Assembly (NCBI GenBank): GCA_037903475.1
Contig: JBAJFG010000087.1
Span: 62,001 to 126,000, forward strand
Source: Ancylostoma caninum
Lineage: Eukaryota; Nematoda; Chromadorea; Rhabditida; Ancylostomatidae
Direction of reading: 5' to 3'
Length of the DNA: 64,000 bases
The notes below the pieces were generated by a model. That model ran no database searches and was not told the DNA's origin. It saw nothing but the letters and a program-made list of their open reading frames with translations. The position numbers and the translations under genes are program-made. Positions 57,900 through 64,000 of the stretch are shown here, piece after piece (the first letter of the stretch is position 1; every line of letters begins with the position of its first letter).

Positions 57900-58920
57900 A
57901 ATGTTAGTTTAAAAGTGAAAAAACTGAGAGAAAAAAATTGTAAGAATGGTTACCTAAGTAAGTGAGCTGGGAAAGTTAATGGAAATGTGGAAAAGATGCG
58001 CTACTGCTAATCCAATCAACTCTGATTATGCCCAATGTCGCTAGGCGGCAAAGGCTTGCCCCGCTGATGCAGACAGCGAAAGGTTCAGTTAAAAACAGTT
58101 CATTCATCGGAGACCAGGTTCGCTTGGAAGAGCGTTCAACTCGTCCTTGAAGTCGTGGTATGGAATTTGGTATTTGTTTTCATTCGACTTATGTTACTTG
58201 GTTGTGTTGGTTTCATATTCGTTCCCTTGTGATTATTATTGTATGCATGGTTCGCCATGTAATAAATACAATGCAGTGACATGTTATAAGGATGTAATAA
58301 ATGCTAGGCATGTGTATACCGGAGGACCAGCACTATCCTCTTCTACTACTAAATACAATTTTATCGGAAATATTTCCAAAATCCACAATCATATGACATA
58401 TGTACAAAACCGATATTATATAGAAAAGCACGCAGATATGTGTGCACACCCGACTAACAGCACAAAGCATAGCTCGTTAATGAGACATCTCATGATTACT
58501 CGACAACATGATAATCATACCGGGTGCTAAACAAAGAACAGTAACGTAAAGAAAGATGCAAAATAATACATTACTTGCACATTAAAGTCAGGAGAACAGG
58601 ATCAATTACGCTAAAATACTTCTCTAAAAATAATTTTTCTCAAAGTGCTCCGGAAAAAAAACTTTACTTAACTCTTTTATACGGGAATGGGGCTACTTGG
58701 AGGAGATCAGCGAAAACAATTAAAACTTCAGCTGGTAATAAAGGTGGATAAAAACACTTGAAGCAGAAACAGCCCTTATTTTCAACAAAATTCATATTGC
58801 TTGAATGTTCAAAAATGAGCATTTCTACTTCGAGTGATGTAATAGCGAGTGACTCTGAAATATTTAACGCCGAATTAAACTTGGCGCATAATAATTTCTC
58901 TAATGAATAATCTTAATAAA
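57900..58920. other. Region downstream of the EGF receptor gene
   Basis: A 127-codon plus-strand frame at 58147-58530 has no nearby in-frame ATG and no recognised domain, so it is not called a gene. Nothing else was recognised. Confidence 0.35.
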
Positions 58921-58929
58921 GGGTGGACG

Positions 58930-64000
<5,071 letters not shown>

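Noticed and set aside
58147..58530. A 127-codon Cys-containing plus-strand frame as a secreted protein
   Set aside because: The frame opens at TTG with no nearby ATG and shows no acceptor-supported start or known domain.

Overview
This window is eukaryotic and reads as a clade V parasitic nematode, most probably a hookworm or other strongylid. Reasons: small genes with many short introns and TTTCAG-type acceptors; a likely two-gene operon with about 100 bp between genes and a UAYYUU-like Ur element; orthologues of nematode genes (LET-23 EGF receptor, a serpentine chemoreceptor); and nematode-type RTE, CR1-like, BEL/Pao and Ty3-type Gag sequences. The species is my inference.

Layout. 2.0-3.2 kb (+): a complete NDUFB7 gene of respiratory complex I. 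3.3-8.2 kb (+): a PELP1/RIX1-like ribosome-biogenesis gene, probably its operon partner. 9.0-10.0 kb: two non-autonomous DNA elements, one with piggyBac-like TTAA ends. 10.6-20.9 kb: a nest of repeats. A minus-strand LINE carries a minus-strand LTR retrotransposon (406-bp LTRs, initiator-Met tRNA primer site, polypurine tract) whose interior holds a Ty3-like gag and a UPF1-like SF1 helicase but no visible reverse transcriptase or integrase. Its 3' LTR is split by a 3-kb insert holding about 39 copies of a 59-bp minisatellite. 21.3-24.7 kb: two related elements carrying diverged 60-bp arrays that share ancestry with the 59-bp array. 25-29 kb: intergenic repeats and a GC-rich foldback. 30.1-31.7 kb (+): an Srh-like chemoreceptor gene, with remnants at 52.6 and 57.6 kb.

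35.1-38.1 and 47.3-49.8 kb: two copies of a long unrecognised repeat with coding-like minus-strand segments. 38.6-40.7 kb (+): a large 5'-truncated RTE element. 41.2-44.3 kb (+): a decayed BEL/Pao element with an env-like remnant, cut by an RTE fragment. 44.6-46.2 kb: a mariner MITE and a dead mariner transposase. 50-58.9 kb: mostly unassigned, with repeat fragments and another mariner-like MITE. 58.9-64.0 kb (-): the 3' part of a LET-23-type EGF receptor gene, from the end of its extracellular region through transmembrane segment, full kinase and tail; its 5' end lies beyond the window.

NDUFB7, the PELP1-like gene, the EGF receptor and perhaps the chemoreceptor look functional. Most of the remaining ~45 kb is transposon-derived. 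The most novel item is the gag-plus-helicase LTR element; next is the family of mobile minisatellite carriers.
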